64,000 nucleotides of DNA. Origin: Bacteroidales bacterium. GTDB taxonomy: Bacteria; Bacteroidota; Bacteroidia; Bacteroidales; PUMT01. A model generated the notes under the pieces. It saw only the letters and a program-made list of their open reading frames with translations, had not been told where the DNA came from and searched no databases. Location of the stretch: contig SLCF01000002.1 of the NCBI GenBank assembly GCA_007125955.1, positions 19,133-83,132 of the forward strand, given 5' to 3'. Positions 20,136 through 32,131 of this stretch are shown here, piece by piece; the first letter of the stretch is position 1, and each line of letters opens with the position of its first letter. Made by a program: the position numbers and the translations under genes.

Positions 20136-23003
20136 ATGAAAGCAAATTACTTACTGCAAATGAGACTGGTTATAACGGTTTCATTGTTTTTATTTGCAGC
20201 TGTGGCTGCTCTGACCGCACAGGAAGAACTGCCTCCTGTAACATGGTATGATGTACCTGACTGGAAGTATATCCCGGGCGGGTCTGTAACCGTTTCAAAT
20301 GACGGAAACTGGTTTGCATACTGGTACAGTCCCAACAACGGTAATTCGGAACTTATACTGCAACACACCGTGGAGAAGGAGTCCAGAAAGGTTTATGAAA
20401 TTGGAGAAACCGGCCGAGCCGGTTCAGGCGCCATTCAGTTCAACGAAACATCCGGATATATTGCCTTCTTAGTTTATCCAACTGAAGAAGAGAGAAAAAA
20501 AGCCTCACGCGACAATCCTCCGCAGAACAAGCTCAAGCTTGTAAAGCTTGATATTATGGAGGAAGAGGTTTTCGATAATGTGAAGAGTTTCTCTTTTTCA
20601 GGGGAGAATCCTGACTGGCTGGCAGTCCACCTTTCAACCCCTCAACCCTCAAGGGATAACGAAGCGGGAAGCGGAACCGACCTCCTGATTTTCGAACTTG
20701 AAACAGGAGATATGCTGAGCTTTGGTAACGTATCATCCTACAGTTTTGATAAAAAAGGCCGCTGGCTCGCATGGCTTATAGACGCCCATGGAAAATCGGG
20801 AAACGGCATCCATTTTCTTAATATGGAATCGGGCAATGTTATCCCTGCTGAAAGCGGAAAAGCGGGCTACAGGCATCTTAACTGGACTGATGAGGGTGAC
20901 GGTCTGGCCGTCCTGAAAGGTGTTGAAGATGAAGAATGGGAGGATATGCTTTACAGTGTTGTAGCATTCAGTAATTTTGACGGCAGACCTGTTAAGGTGG
21001 AATATAATCCTCAAAAGGATGAGAGCTTCCCGGAAAATATGACCATCAGTCCCAACAGGGCTCCTTTATGGTCGGAAGATATGAATTCGCTCTTTTTTGG
21101 CATTCATGAAGCAACGAAGAAAAAGGAAAAAGTGGAACAGAAGGAGAACGATGAGAATGATAAAGTTCAAGAAAGTGAAAGAGTTACACTTGGTGAGAGC
21201 GAAGAGGAAAAGCCTGAGGTTGTAATCTGGCACTGGCTTGACGAGAGACTGCAGTCGGTGCAACAGAGAAGGGAGAATATGGACAGGAACTTCAGCTACC
21301 TGTCAGTTTACCACATTGATGAAAGCCGTTTTGTTCAGCTTGCCGATGATTATATCCGGAGTGTGAACGTCGCCTCGAACGACAGGTTTGCCCTGGGTAT
21401 TGATAATACCGATTACGAAATGAAAGGAGGGTTAAGCGGCAGGAATCATGCCGATATATACCTGATTGATGTGAAAACCGGGGAAAAAGAGCTGCTGCTT
21501 GAAAAACACCGCATGCTCGGTAGCCTCAGCATCTCACCCGACGGCAACAGCTTTCTCTTTTACAGGGAGGGTGACTATTATGTATGGGACTTCATTTCCG
21601 GGGACGAGACAAATATTACCAGAAATGTCCCCTCTCATTTTACAAACGACACACACGACAGGAATATCAAGTACCCGCCAACTCCGTCATGGGGATGGAC
21701 AAGCGATTCGGAGCATCTGCTCATACGCGACAACTGGGATGTGTGGAAAATCTCTGCAAAAGGAAAAGATTTTGTGAACCTTACACTTAATGGTGCGGAA
21801 AACAAATGGATATACCAGACGCGTTACCGTCTTGACCCTGACGAAGAAGGAATTGATCTTGATGAACCTGTTTACATAAGGGTTTTTGACGATGTGACAA
21901 AACGTACCGGTGTTGCAATGATTGACAATGGCAAACCAGGTGAAAAAATACTTATGATGGACGATGTTCAGTTCGGATTCCTGAACAAATTAAAAGACAG
22001 GGATATCTATTATTTTACAAAACAAACTGTAACCGATCCGCCTGACTACTATATAACCCGTAACAGTAACCTTTCACAGGCCGAAAAAATTACTGAAATA
22101 TATCCCGGGCAGGAGAATTTTGCCATGTCTCCCGGATCCAGGCTTATATCCTATGTAAGCGAAAGGGGGGACACTCTGGATGCTGCAATTTTTCTGCCTG
22201 CCGGCTATGAAGAGGGTGAAAAGTACCCGACCGTGGTCTATATTTATGAGCGACTGACCCAGGGGCTCAACAGTTACACCAGACCTGCACTACCGGGCGG
22301 GGGATTCAACCGCTCACTCTATACAAGCAACGGGTATGCGGTGCTGATGCCGGACATTGTTTACGAAATAAACGACCCGGGTATGTCAGCCGTATGGTGT
22401 GTACTTCCTGCAGTTGATGCTGCAGTTGAAACCGGGATTGTTGACCCCGGCAGGATAGGGATACACGGCCACTCATGGGGAGGTTACCAGACTTCCTTCC
22501 TGATAACCCAGACCGATATATTCAGGGCGGCGGTTGCAGGAGCTCCGCTTACCAACATGATAAGCATGTACAGTCTGATATACTGGAACACAGGCAGCAC
22601 CAACCAGCCCATTTTTGAAACAAGTCAGGGAAGATTTGAAGGTGGATACTGGGATCACTGGGAGGCATACAAACGCAACTCACCGGTTTACTTTGCCAAA
22701 AATGTTGAAACACCACTTCTGCTTATGCATAACGACGAAGATGGTGCCGTGGATTTCACTCAGGGTATAGAATATTACAATACCCTGAGAAGACTGCAGA
22801 AACCGGTGATAATGCTGCAATATCCGGGTGAGAACCATTCTGTTGCCAAAACCCCCAACAGGATTGATTATGCATTCAGGATGATGGAGTTTCTTGACCA
22901 TTACCTGAAAGACAAAGAGGCTCCTGAATGGGTCAGGAAAGGGGTGCCGTTGCTGGAAATGGAAGATCATCTTAAAGAACGTCCGGCAATACTGAACAGG
23001 TAA
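20136..23003 (+). CDS. S9 family prolyl oligopeptidase-like peptidase, secreted
   Basis: Signal peptide, beta-propeller region, GHSWGGYQT nucleophile, DEDGAVDF and ENHSV. Confidence 0.9.
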   Translation: MKANYLLQMRLVITVSLFLFAAVAALTAQEELPPVTWYDVPDWKYIPGGSVTVSNDGNWFAYWYSPNNGNSELILQHTVEKESRKVYEIGETGRAGSGAIQFNETSGYIAFLVYPTEEERKKASRDNPPQNKLKLVKLDIMEEEVFDNVKSFSFSGENPDWLAVHLSTPQPSRDNEAGSGTDLLIFELETGDMLSFGNVSSYSFDKKGRWLAWLIDAHGKSGNGIHFLNMESGNVIPAESGKAGYRHLNWTDEGDGLAVLKGVEDEEWEDMLYSVVAFSNFDGRPVKVEYNPQKDESFPENMTISPNRAPLWSEDMNSLFFGIHEATKKKEKVEQKENDENDKVQESERVTLGESEEEKPEVVIWHWLDERLQSVQQRRENMDRNFSYLSVYHIDESRFVQLADDYIRSVNVASNDRFALGIDNTDYEMKGGLSGRNHADIYLIDVKTGEKELLLEKHRMLGSLSISPDGNSFLFYREGDYYVWDFISGDETNITRNVPSHFTNDTHDRNIKYPPTPSWGWTSDSEHLLIRDNWDVWKISAKGKDFVNLTLNGAENKWIYQTRYRLDPDEEGIDLDEPVYIRVFDDVTKRTGVAMIDNGKPGEKILMMDDVQFGFLNKLKDRDIYYFTKQTVTDPPDYYITRNSNLSQAEKITEIYPGQENFAMSPGSRLISYVSERGDTLDAAIFLPAGYEEGEKYPTVVYIYERLTQGLNSYTRPALPGGGFNRSLYTSNGYAVLMPDIVYEINDPGMSAVWCVLPAVDAAVETGIVDPGRIGIHGHSWGGYQTSFLITQTDIFRAAVAGAPLTNMISMYSLIYWNTGSTNQPIFETSQGRFEGGYWDHWEAYKRNSPVYFAKNVETPLLLMHNDEDGAVDFTQGIEYYNTLRRLQKPVIMLQYPGENHSVAKTPNRIDYAFRMMEFLDHYLKDKEAPEWVRKGVPLLEMEDHLKERPAILNR

Positions 23004-23049
23004 TTTTTTTGATCAGGCAGCTAAAGAGACCTTCAGGTATGGTTTAATA

Positions 23050-23084
23050 ATCAAAGCCCCTCTGCATGTCAGAGGGGCTTTGAT
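23050..23084. terminator. Bidirectional intrinsic terminator
   Basis: Perfect 15-bp inverted repeat atcaaagcccctctg-catgt-cagaggggctttgat between convergent genes. Confidence 0.85.
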
Positions 23085-23125
23085 CATATCCATAAACACC
23101 GGTCAGACCGGACTGGCAGCAATTA

Positions 23126-24577
23126 TTATGAAACCTCTTTTATCGCCCAGTCAAACGCTTTTTCAACCATATCTGAAGGAGGCTGCTTGATAAACCCATC
23201 ATCTATAAGCTTATGTGTCATATTACGGGAGAGTTCAATATCTGCCTGCGCCTGGTTGTATGCCTCCTCCCATGTCATGGTCTTGCGTGCCACGCCGTCC
23301 TTAATTGCCTGCATGGCAACATCGGCCGCTTCATGAGCAAATACACCATGCTCCTCCATTGTAGGTATTATACTTTCGGTTGTCAGACCTCTTTTTTCAG
23401 CAAACCGGGCAAGAGATTCGGCAGCTGCAATAGCCATTTCATCGGTTATAGCACTTGCATTGGCAAGCAATGCGCCTTTCAGTATACCGGGGAACCCGAG
23501 AGAATTGTTAACCTGGTTGGCGAAATCACCCCTTCCTGTTGCGGTTATAAAAGCTCCGGCTTCTTTTGCAAGGTAGGGATATATTTCAGGGACAGGATTG
23601 GCACATGCAAAAACTATTGGTTTTTCAGCCATTCTTTTGATCAGTTCTCCGTCAAAGCTTGGCCCTGGTTTAGAAAGGGCAACCAGTGCATCTGCACCGT
23701 TGAGCGCCTCTTCGAGGGTGTCAATATTGTCAGGGTTGGTTGCTGTGCAAACCTCCCACTTCGGATAATACCTCGGATCACCCTCAATATCTTTCCTGTT
23801 TTTATGGAGGCCGCCCTTTGAGTCTATCATTATTGTCTTTTTGGGATCGAAGCCGGCCTTGAACATTATGCGGGCAACTGCGGTATTGGATGCTCCCGCT
23901 CCCAGCAGAACAATTTTTGAATCTTCATTCTTCTTGCCTGCCAGCTTTAGTGCATTTATCAGTCCGGCAAGAGTTACACATGCAGTCCCCTGGGCATCAT
24001 CATGCCATACAGGTATACTGCACTCCTCCCTCAGCGTGTCAAGAACTTTGTAACAGTTGGGATTTGCAATGTCCTCGAGGTTTATCCCTCCGAAACTGTA
24101 TTGTGCCATCTTCACAAATTCGATCATCTTGTCGGGGTCATTTTTTCCGTTCTTGTCGCGACTGTCAATGCATAATGCTATAGCATCAACACCACCGAGA
24201 TACTTCATAAGAAAAGCTTTCCCCTCCATTACTCCCAGCCCTCCGGGGGGAGTGCAATCACCGTCTCCGAGCACCCTGGTGGAGTCACTTACTACTGCCA
24301 CCAGGTTGCCCCTGTTTGACAGTTCGTATGAAAGTTCATTGTTGTCGCGGATCTCTGTGGATATCTTTGATACACCGGGTGTATACCATACGTTGAACCA
24401 GTTGAAGCCTATTACGGGGGCTTTGGGGATTGTTTGCATCTTGCCTTTGTAAAAGTCATGCGAAAGCAGTGCAAGCTTTTTTAAAAACAAAGTCTTGGCT
24501 TTAGCCATTTGTTCCTGTGTGAAATTTTCAGGAAACGATTCATTCAGATTGTCGAGGTTCAGGTTGATTTTTGCCAT
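23126..24577 (-). CDS. NAD(P)-dependent malic enzyme
   Basis: VWYTPGVSKIS, NRGNLVAVVSDSTRVLGDGD, VWHDDAQGTACVTLAGL, LGAGASNTAVARI. Confidence 0.92.
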   Translation of the reverse strand: MAKINLNLDNLNESFPENFTQEQMAKAKTLFLKKLALLSHDFYKGKMQTIPKAPVIGFNWFNVWYTPGVSKISTEIRDNNELSYELSNRGNLVAVVSDSTRVLGDGDCTPPGGLGVMEGKAFLMKYLGGVDAIALCIDSRDKNGKNDPDKMIEFVKMAQYSFGGINLEDIANPNCYKVLDTLREECSIPVWHDDAQGTACVTLAGLINALKLAGKKNEDSKIVLLGAGASNTAVARIMFKAGFDPKKTIMIDSKGGLHKNRKDIEGDPRYYPKWEVCTATNPDNIDTLEEALNGADALVALSKPGPSFDGELIKRMAEKPIVFACANPVPEIYPYLAKEAGAFITATGRGDFANQVNNSLGFPGILKGALLANASAITDEMAIAAAESLARFAEKRGLTTESIIPTMEEHGVFAHEAADVAMQAIKDGVARKTMTWEEAYNQAQADIELSRNMTHKLIDDGFIKQPPSDMVEKAFDWAIKEVS

Positions 24578-24932
24578 GGTTAAGGAAAATTAATGTTAAT
24601 GAGAATTGATTAAATATGTAATAAATTTATATAATTAAATCTCTCTCCTAAAACCTCATCTGCGGAATATGCATACTAAACTACAGCTATGGTTCCTTCA
24701 GGATGCTGTCCAACTTTTTCCACTCTCTATAACCGTTCTGCAGTTCAGAAATGCAGACCGGCTCATTTTACCTTATAAATATAGTAAAAGTAGTTCAATT
24801 TTTTTGAACTGCAGAAAAAATATCGGTTACAACAATAATATGTTATACAACAATGCATCCCAAAATAGCAACATATATAGGGAATAAATCATTCTCCCTG
24901 CGGCAGAAATTTTTAATACTTAAGAAACCTGC

Positions 24933-25994
24933 TTACTGCTGTATCTCTTCATCTCCATTGCCGGGGTGGAGACTGTCACTGGTAAGCTCCTGGTGCATTT
25001 TGCGGTTTTTGTAAATGTCGCATGCCAGGTATACAGCCTGGCGGAAAGAAGCGGGACACGCTTCATTTTTCCCGGCAATCTCATAGGCAGTTCCATGTGC
25101 CGGAGAAGTCCGCACTACGGGCAGACCGGCTGTATAATTCACCCCTGTTTCAAATACAAGCGACTTAAATGGTGCAAGACCCTGGTCGTGGTACATGGCA
25201 AGTATTGCATCGAACTTCGTAAAATTTTCAGATCCGAAAAATCCGTCAGCAGGATAGGGTCCGAGCGCCATTATTCCTTCATCACGTGCCTGGTTTATTG
25301 CAGGGATTATCTTTTCAATTTCCTCACTGCCTATCAGTCCGCTGTCACCTGCATGTGGATTAAGTCCGAGTACCGCAATAAGCGGCTTCCGTGTGGCAAA
25401 ATCCTGTATAAGTGACTGGTTGAGGATGCGGAGCTTGTCCAGTATCTTGTTCTTGTTTATAAATCCGGGCACCTCGGAAAGTGCAATATGGTCAGATACC
25501 ACCCCCACTTTCAATAATTCGCTTACCATTATCATCAACACCTCTTCGGTGTTAAACATTGAAGCCAGATATTCGGTATGCCCCTTGAAATTGAATTTAT
25601 CCGACTGTATATTATGCTTGTTTATCGGGGCGGTGACTATTACATCAATAAGTCCTTCTTTTGCATCACTCACAGCCATCTTGAGGGCTTCAAGGGATGC
25701 TTCACCAGCCATTGGAGTTGATTTGCCGAGTTCAACACGAACAGAATCATCAAGGCAATCGACTATATTTGCCCGTTTCTGGTTGGCTTCTGCTGCCGAC
25801 TTTACAAGGTTAAAGCTGAAGTTGCTTACATTGAGGGCTTTGCGATGATATGCGGCCACTTTGGGAGAACCGTAAACAACCGGTGTACACAATTCAAGAA
25901 TCCGGTTGTCCATAAGTGTTTTGATAATGACCTCGTAGCTGATACTGTTAATATCACCGTGAGTTATACCTGCTTTTATTTTCTGGCTTTCCAT
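24933..25994 (-). CDS. pdxA: 4-hydroxythreonine-4-phosphate dehydrogenase
   Basis: AGITHGDINSISYEVI, TAPINKHNI, GLNPHAGDSGLIGSEE, YHDQGLAPFKSL, SPAHGTAYEIAG. Confidence 0.95.
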   Translation of the reverse strand: MESQKIKAGITHGDINSISYEVIIKTLMDNRILELCTPVVYGSPKVAAYHRKALNVSNFSFNLVKSAAEANQKRANIVDCLDDSVRVELGKSTPMAGEASLEALKMAVSDAKEGLIDVIVTAPINKHNIQSDKFNFKGHTEYLASMFNTEEVLMIMVSELLKVGVVSDHIALSEVPGFINKNKILDKLRILNQSLIQDFATRKPLIAVLGLNPHAGDSGLIGSEEIEKIIPAINQARDEGIMALGPYPADGFFGSENFTKFDAILAMYHDQGLAPFKSLVFETGVNYTAGLPVVRTSPAHGTAYEIAGKNEACPASFRQAVYLACDIYKNRKMHQELTSDSLHPGNGDEEIQQ

Positions 25995-26064
25995 ATACTC
26001 TTATCTCTTAATGATTGATCATTCCATAAATGTCTGACAAGATAAATAGACTTGCCGGGCTGAA

Positions 26065-27510
26065 CTATAATAACTGTTTTATATGCTTAAGAAAATCGTA
26101 AATAAGCCGTACTCCCACACCGCTTCCGCCTTTTACACGGTAACCCTCTTTTTTATGCAAAAAGGCGGGCCCGGCAATATCAAGATGGATCCAGGGATAT
26201 GATATGAAATGTTCCAGGAATTTTCCGGCTGTTATAGTTCCTGCAGTCCTGCCGCCAATATTTTTCAGTTCGGCTACATCCGATTTAAGTGACTCTTTGT
26301 AATCATCCCAAAGTGGAAACTCTACTACCCTTTCATGCACATTCATACCGCTTTCCGTTATCTCCTGCAGGATTTTATCATCTGTCTTTCTCATAAGTGC
26401 AATTGCTTTTGTTCCCAAAGCTGCCTGGGCGGAACCGGTTAAAGTGGCCAGATCTATCACAAGTGAAGGCTCATACCTGGCTGCATATGACAGCGCGTCA
26501 GCAAGCAGCATTCTGCCCTCAGCATCGGTATTGAGAACCTCTACCGTTGTTTCGTCATACATTTTAACAACATCGCCCGGCACAATGGCATTTCCATCCG
26601 GCCTGTTGTCTGTTGCCGGAATAAGTCCGATAATATGGACCGGCAGCCTGTTCTTTGAAACAGCATACATTATACCTGCAACAGAGGCCGCACCTGCCAT
26701 GTCAGATTTCATGTAATCCATGCTATTGTAGGTAGGCTTCAAACTTATTCCACCGGTATCGTAAACCACCCCCTTACCAACCAGCACAACCGGTTTGTTA
26801 TTGACCGCCTTTTCCGGTTTCCATTCCAGCACTGAAAAAGTCGGAGGGTCTACACTTCCCCTGTTAACTGACAATATGCCTCCCATTCCCAACTCTTCCA
26901 GTTTAGCTTTATCAAACACCTCAACACTGAAACCGGCTTCTTCGCCAAGCTTCTCAATTTCCGCGGCAAAGCGAACGGCTGTGAGATATGAAAGCGGCTC
27001 GTTTACAAGGTCTCTTGCAGTAAAAACAGCTTTGCACAAAACACCAAGCTCCAGCAGGTCTTCTTCAGTAACATATGTACTTTTTACCAGAATTTTTGCC
27101 GGGTACCCCCCCTTTCTGTCCCCTTCCTTCATATATTTATCAAAACGGTAACCGGCAAGCAATAATCCTTCAGTAAAAGCAAGCACAGGTTCGGGATCAT
27201 TCAAAAGATCGGTAACAACCATTTCTGTAATTTTGTTCTCCCGAAGTGCTGATATCAGGCGGGATGCTTCGTTGCGAAGATTTTCCCAATTATTGCTGTT
27301 CTCTTCCGAAGGGTCAGATACAACAATAAAACTCCATCTTGAATATGAATTGACTGTAACACTTTTTGATCCGTCAGCTATCTTAGATTTGACATATTCA
27401 AGTTCCATCTTGCTGAAAGCATCCTCAGGAAGGATTGTATCCTTTGAAACTATATAAGCGGCAGTAAAACCTGCCGGAAATTCATTTGTTTTTTGAAGTA
27501 ATGGTAGCAT
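26065..27510 (-). CDS. M17 leucyl aminopeptidase family protein
   Basis: VGKGVVYDTGGISLKP, KSDMAGAASVAG, NTDAEGRMLLADAL. Confidence 0.93.
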   Translation of the reverse strand: MLPLLQKTNEFPAGFTAAYIVSKDTILPEDAFSKMELEYVKSKIADGSKSVTVNSYSRWSFIVVSDPSEENSNNWENLRNEASRLISALRENKITEMVVTDLLNDPEPVLAFTEGLLLAGYRFDKYMKEGDRKGGYPAKILVKSTYVTEEDLLELGVLCKAVFTARDLVNEPLSYLTAVRFAAEIEKLGEEAGFSVEVFDKAKLEELGMGGILSVNRGSVDPPTFSVLEWKPEKAVNNKPVVLVGKGVVYDTGGISLKPTYNSMDYMKSDMAGAASVAGIMYAVSKNRLPVHIIGLIPATDNRPDGNAIVPGDVVKMYDETTVEVLNTDAEGRMLLADALSYAARYEPSLVIDLATLTGSAQAALGTKAIALMRKTDDKILQEITESGMNVHERVVEFPLWDDYKESLKSDVAELKNIGGRTAGTITAGKFLEHFISYPWIHLDIAGPAFLHKKEGYRVKGGSGVGVRLIYDFLKHIKQLL

Positions 27511-27641
27511 CTGGTTAATAGTTTACCGGGTAAATGTATAAAAAATTGAAACCGATCCGCTCCCGCCGGTAATATGAAGATGACAGGATCATTAAAGTTT
27601 CTTCCTTTACGCATGCAAATTAAAGATAAAAGATTAAAATA

Positions 27642-27719
27642 AAAAAGTGCATTTCAAGCCGTACTTTCACGGAGCTGGAAGGTTCCGGTCAGCAGTACAG
27701 GCTTTCAATACACTTTTTC
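27642..27719 (-). terminator. Long imperfect hairpin with U-tract downstream of groEL
   Basis: On the minus strand gaaaaagtgtattgaaagcctgtact ... agtacggcttgaaatgcacttttttattttaatc; inner ggaaccttcc. Confidence 0.65.
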
Positions 27720-27737
27720 AGATGAGTTGTCAGAAAC

Positions 27738-29411
<1,674 letters not shown>

Positions 29412-29419
29412 TTAACTGT

Positions 29420-29704
29420 TTATTTTTCATCTATCAGCAAAATATCATCTTCACGCATTATGAGATAATCCTTTTCGCCAATCTTCACTTCCGTCCCGGC
29501 ATATTTGCCATAAAGTACAATATCTCCCGCCTTTACGGTCATTGGCTCATCTTTCTTGCCTTCTCCAACCGCCACCACAGTACCTTTCTGTGGCTTTTCC
29601 TGGGCAGATTCGGGTATATATATACCTCCGGTTGTTTTTACTTCGGCATCATGAGGTTCGATTAGAACCCTGTCTTTTAATGGTTTCTGTTTTATAGCAG
29701 CCAT
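29420..29704 (-). CDS. groES: Co-chaperonin GroES
   Basis: [40 protein letters not shown]. Confidence 0.98.
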   Translation of the reverse strand: MAAIKQKPLKDRVLIEPHDAEVKTTGGIYIPESAQEKPQKGTVVAVGEGKKDEPMTVKAGDIVLYGKYAGTEVKIGEKDYLIMREDDILLIDEK

Positions 29705-29910
29705 TTGATCTTTTAATTTTTTTGGTTAGACATATAATAGAATTCTGAAATTTCACTCTTTTGCTTCATAATTTATGCCAAAAGGCAAAAAAGAGCATAA
29801 TCTCCGGTTTTACTGCATATATCGTCAGTTGTAACTGACGTAATTGCGGTCAGGTAAATGACCGGGAAAGTAATACATTGAAGATGTTTCGATTATATCA
29901 ATATTGCAAA

Positions 29911-29947
29911 AAGAAAAAGTGTCAGAATGATGACATACTGACACTTT
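29911..29947 (-). terminator. Intrinsic terminator downstream of secG
   Basis: Minus strand aaagtgtcag-tatgtcatcatt-ctgacactttttcttttt; 10-bp arms plus U-tract. Confidence 0.7.
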
Positions 29948-29989
29948 ATTATTTAATTTAATTCAAAATTCTCCTTTTGACTGCCCGGA

Positions 29990-30394
29990 TCAGTCATTTT
30001 CAGGCTCCTCAGCTTCCGGTGGCAAAAGATCTTCCGGATCAACTACCTGGATATCCTCATCCAAAGGAACCTCTCCGGGCTCCTGAACTGGGAATGTAGG
30101 CAATCCCTGAGAAGGATCAACCCTGCGATCCATCTCCTGCTCAATTATTGAGCGTTCAACTTCTGCATCACCACGCGGAATAGCAGCAGATGCCAGCAGA
30201 CTCAAAACCATAAGACTTGCGGCAAGCGTCCATGTGGTCTTTTCGAGGAAGTCAGCTGTCTTTCTTACTCCCATCATCTGGTTGGAAGAAGAAAAATTGG
30301 CTGCCAGCCCTCCTCCCTTTGAATTCTGAACCAGAACTATCAGAACCAGCAGAATCGCAACAATGAATATCATAACTGAAATAAATACAAACAT
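29990..30394 (-). CDS. secG: Preprotein translocase subunit SecG
   Basis: LLVLIVLVQNSKGGGLAANFSSSNQMMGVRKTADFLEKTTW. Confidence 0.92.
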   Translation of the reverse strand: MFVFISVMIFIVAILLVLIVLVQNSKGGGLAANFSSSNQMMGVRKTADFLEKTTWTLAASLMVLSLLASAAIPRGDAEVERSIIEQEMDRRVDPSQGLPTFPVQEPGEVPLDEDIQVVDPEDLLPPEAEEPEND

Positions 30395-30409
30395 AGCCGT
30401 TACTCTTTC

Positions 30410-31564
30410 TTAATGTGATTGATTAATAATACGTTTTATCTCTTCAATTTGTTTTGCAAAGTAACTATATTTTTCCGGATATTTCAAACTTAATTTCTCA
30501 TATGCATATACAGCCTTTTGATAATGCTTTTGCTGAATATATATCCTGGCAAGGGTTTCTGTAAAAAGTTCCTCGCTTTCCCTGGCACTGCCCCCGGAAA
30601 TATCCACTTCCTGACCGGGATCTTCCGGTATTTCACGGGGTTCGATACGGGGTTTATTTTCCAGAAAACGGTCAATCAGATCATCTTCATTTCCGGAATC
30701 CGCTTCATCATCACTTCCGGATCGTTCTTTTCCTTTACCAAAACCCTTATTCTCCCAGAGGGTTTCTGGAGGCTTCAGCAATTCAAGCCATTTAAAGAAG
30801 GGATAAGTTCCGTCTGAAAGAGAATCCTCTTCAGCGGTTCCATCTTCATTTCCCCATTCAGCAAGCAAACCGGAATCAAACTCCAGCAGATCGTCAGTTT
30901 CTTTCCCTTTTGAAACTTCACCTTCATCTTCGGAAGTCGGTTCATCCTCCTGAACGGCGCTTTCAGCGAAAGCTTCCGCTTTTTCTTCCCCGTCATCGCT
31001 TTTTATCAACTGACCCTCTTCCTCAACATGCAAATCCTCATTATCCGCAAACCCGGCTCCCTCCTTTTTTCTTTTGTACTCCTGTATTTCCCGGAGTATC
31101 CTGTCAGCAAGCGATTCCTCCCCGGATGTGCCGCCTGCCGGTTTATCCTCTTCCGGTACGGCAGTTGACCCTTCATCCGCGGCCATTTCCTCTTCCCGGT
31201 TCTCATCTGATCCTGATGACTTAACAGTTTCTTCCGAAGTATCATCTTCAGTAAAATTTTCAACCGGACTTGCTACTTCTCCTCTCTCTTTCTCTTTTTC
31301 AGAAACAGTGCTTTTATCACTGAATAAATAATCGTGGACAAGCTTGAACATCCTGTCTCTGTCACCTGCATAGGCTGCCGAAAGATTCAGCTGTCCTGCG
31401 AAATGGATATCGTCAGTGTTTTTCAGGTTTTTCACCATAAGTAAATGGGCGGTGTGAAAATAGGGATAGCGTTGCAAAACACCCCTTATCCCTTCAAGGC
31501 TTGTTTTGTCAAGTAATTGAGGATTGTACAGATAATTGATAAACTCTTCCCTGTTCATGTGCAC
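30410..31564 (-). CDS. Acidic hypothetical protein with C-terminal TPR-like repeat
   Basis: LARIYIQQKHYQKAVYAYEKLSLKYPEK; Asp/Glu-rich centre; conserved position between lptE and secG. Confidence 0.65.
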   Translation of the reverse strand: MHMNREEFINYLYNPQLLDKTSLEGIRGVLQRYPYFHTAHLLMVKNLKNTDDIHFAGQLNLSAAYAGDRDRMFKLVHDYLFSDKSTVSEKEKERGEVASPVENFTEDDTSEETVKSSGSDENREEEMAADEGSTAVPEEDKPAGGTSGEESLADRILREIQEYKRKKEGAGFADNEDLHVEEEGQLIKSDDGEEKAEAFAESAVQEDEPTSEDEGEVSKGKETDDLLEFDSGLLAEWGNEDGTAEEDSLSDGTYPFFKWLELLKPPETLWENKGFGKGKERSGSDDEADSGNEDDLIDRFLENKPRIEPREIPEDPGQEVDISGGSARESEELFTETLARIYIQQKHYQKAVYAYEKLSLKYPEKYSYFAKQIEEIKRIINQSH

Positions 31565-31572
31565 GGTGATTG

Positions 31573-32124
31573 TTACCAGTTTACAAAAGCATAATTGAAA
31601 ATATCCTGTATCAGTTCGTCAATTATCTTTTCCACCAGTTGTTCCTCTACTGCATCCAGGCCTGTTGCAGCATCGTAGTCTGCATGCCTTGTAAATGTTC
31701 TTTCAAAATCCTGTTCAGAGTCAACGGAATTGGTAAACCGCACCCTTACCGAGATGGTCAGTCTTTCCATTGAAGCCCTCTCGTCGGCACCGACAGAAAC
31801 CGGAGCAGTCCTGTAATCGGTTATTTCACCATCAAAATTGACATCTCCGATATCATTTACAAGGGTTAGCCTTGTTCTTCCCTCAAACACATCCTGCATA
31901 GTTTCGGTCAGATCCTGACTGAGATTGGGAATGCTGGTCGGTGCATTGTTCTGAAAATACTGCACAGAGATTGTTTCCAGTCTGGGTGAAATAGATGCCC
32001 CGGTAAAAGAGTAATTTACCGAACACCCTGCAAAAATCAACAGGAACAGTCCCGTTACAATTAATCCTGTATTGCGGGCTATCCGGACTTTTTTTGTTCT
32101 CAATGTAAACCTTTCCAGTGACAT
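31573..32124 (-). CDS. LptE-family lipoprotein (LPS assembly)
   Basis: Lipobox FAGCSVNYSFTGASISP; downstream of sigma54 regulator. ORF extends to 32202. Confidence 0.8.
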   Translation of the reverse strand: MSLERFTLRTKKVRIARNTGLIVTGLFLLIFAGCSVNYSFTGASISPRLETISVQYFQNNAPTSIPNLSQDLTETMQDVFEGRTRLTLVNDIGDVNFDGEITDYRTAPVSVGADERASMERLTISVRVRFTNSVDSEQDFERTFTRHADYDAATGLDAVEEQLVEKIIDELIQDIFNYAFVNW

Positions 32125-32131
32125 AATAATT

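Noticed and set aside
23213-23821. 202-aa plus-strand ORF
   Set aside because: Antisense to malic enzyme; no recognisable motif.
29705-29990. CIRCE heat-shock element upstream of groES
   Set aside because: No TTAGCACTC-N9-GAGTGCTAA or close variant found.
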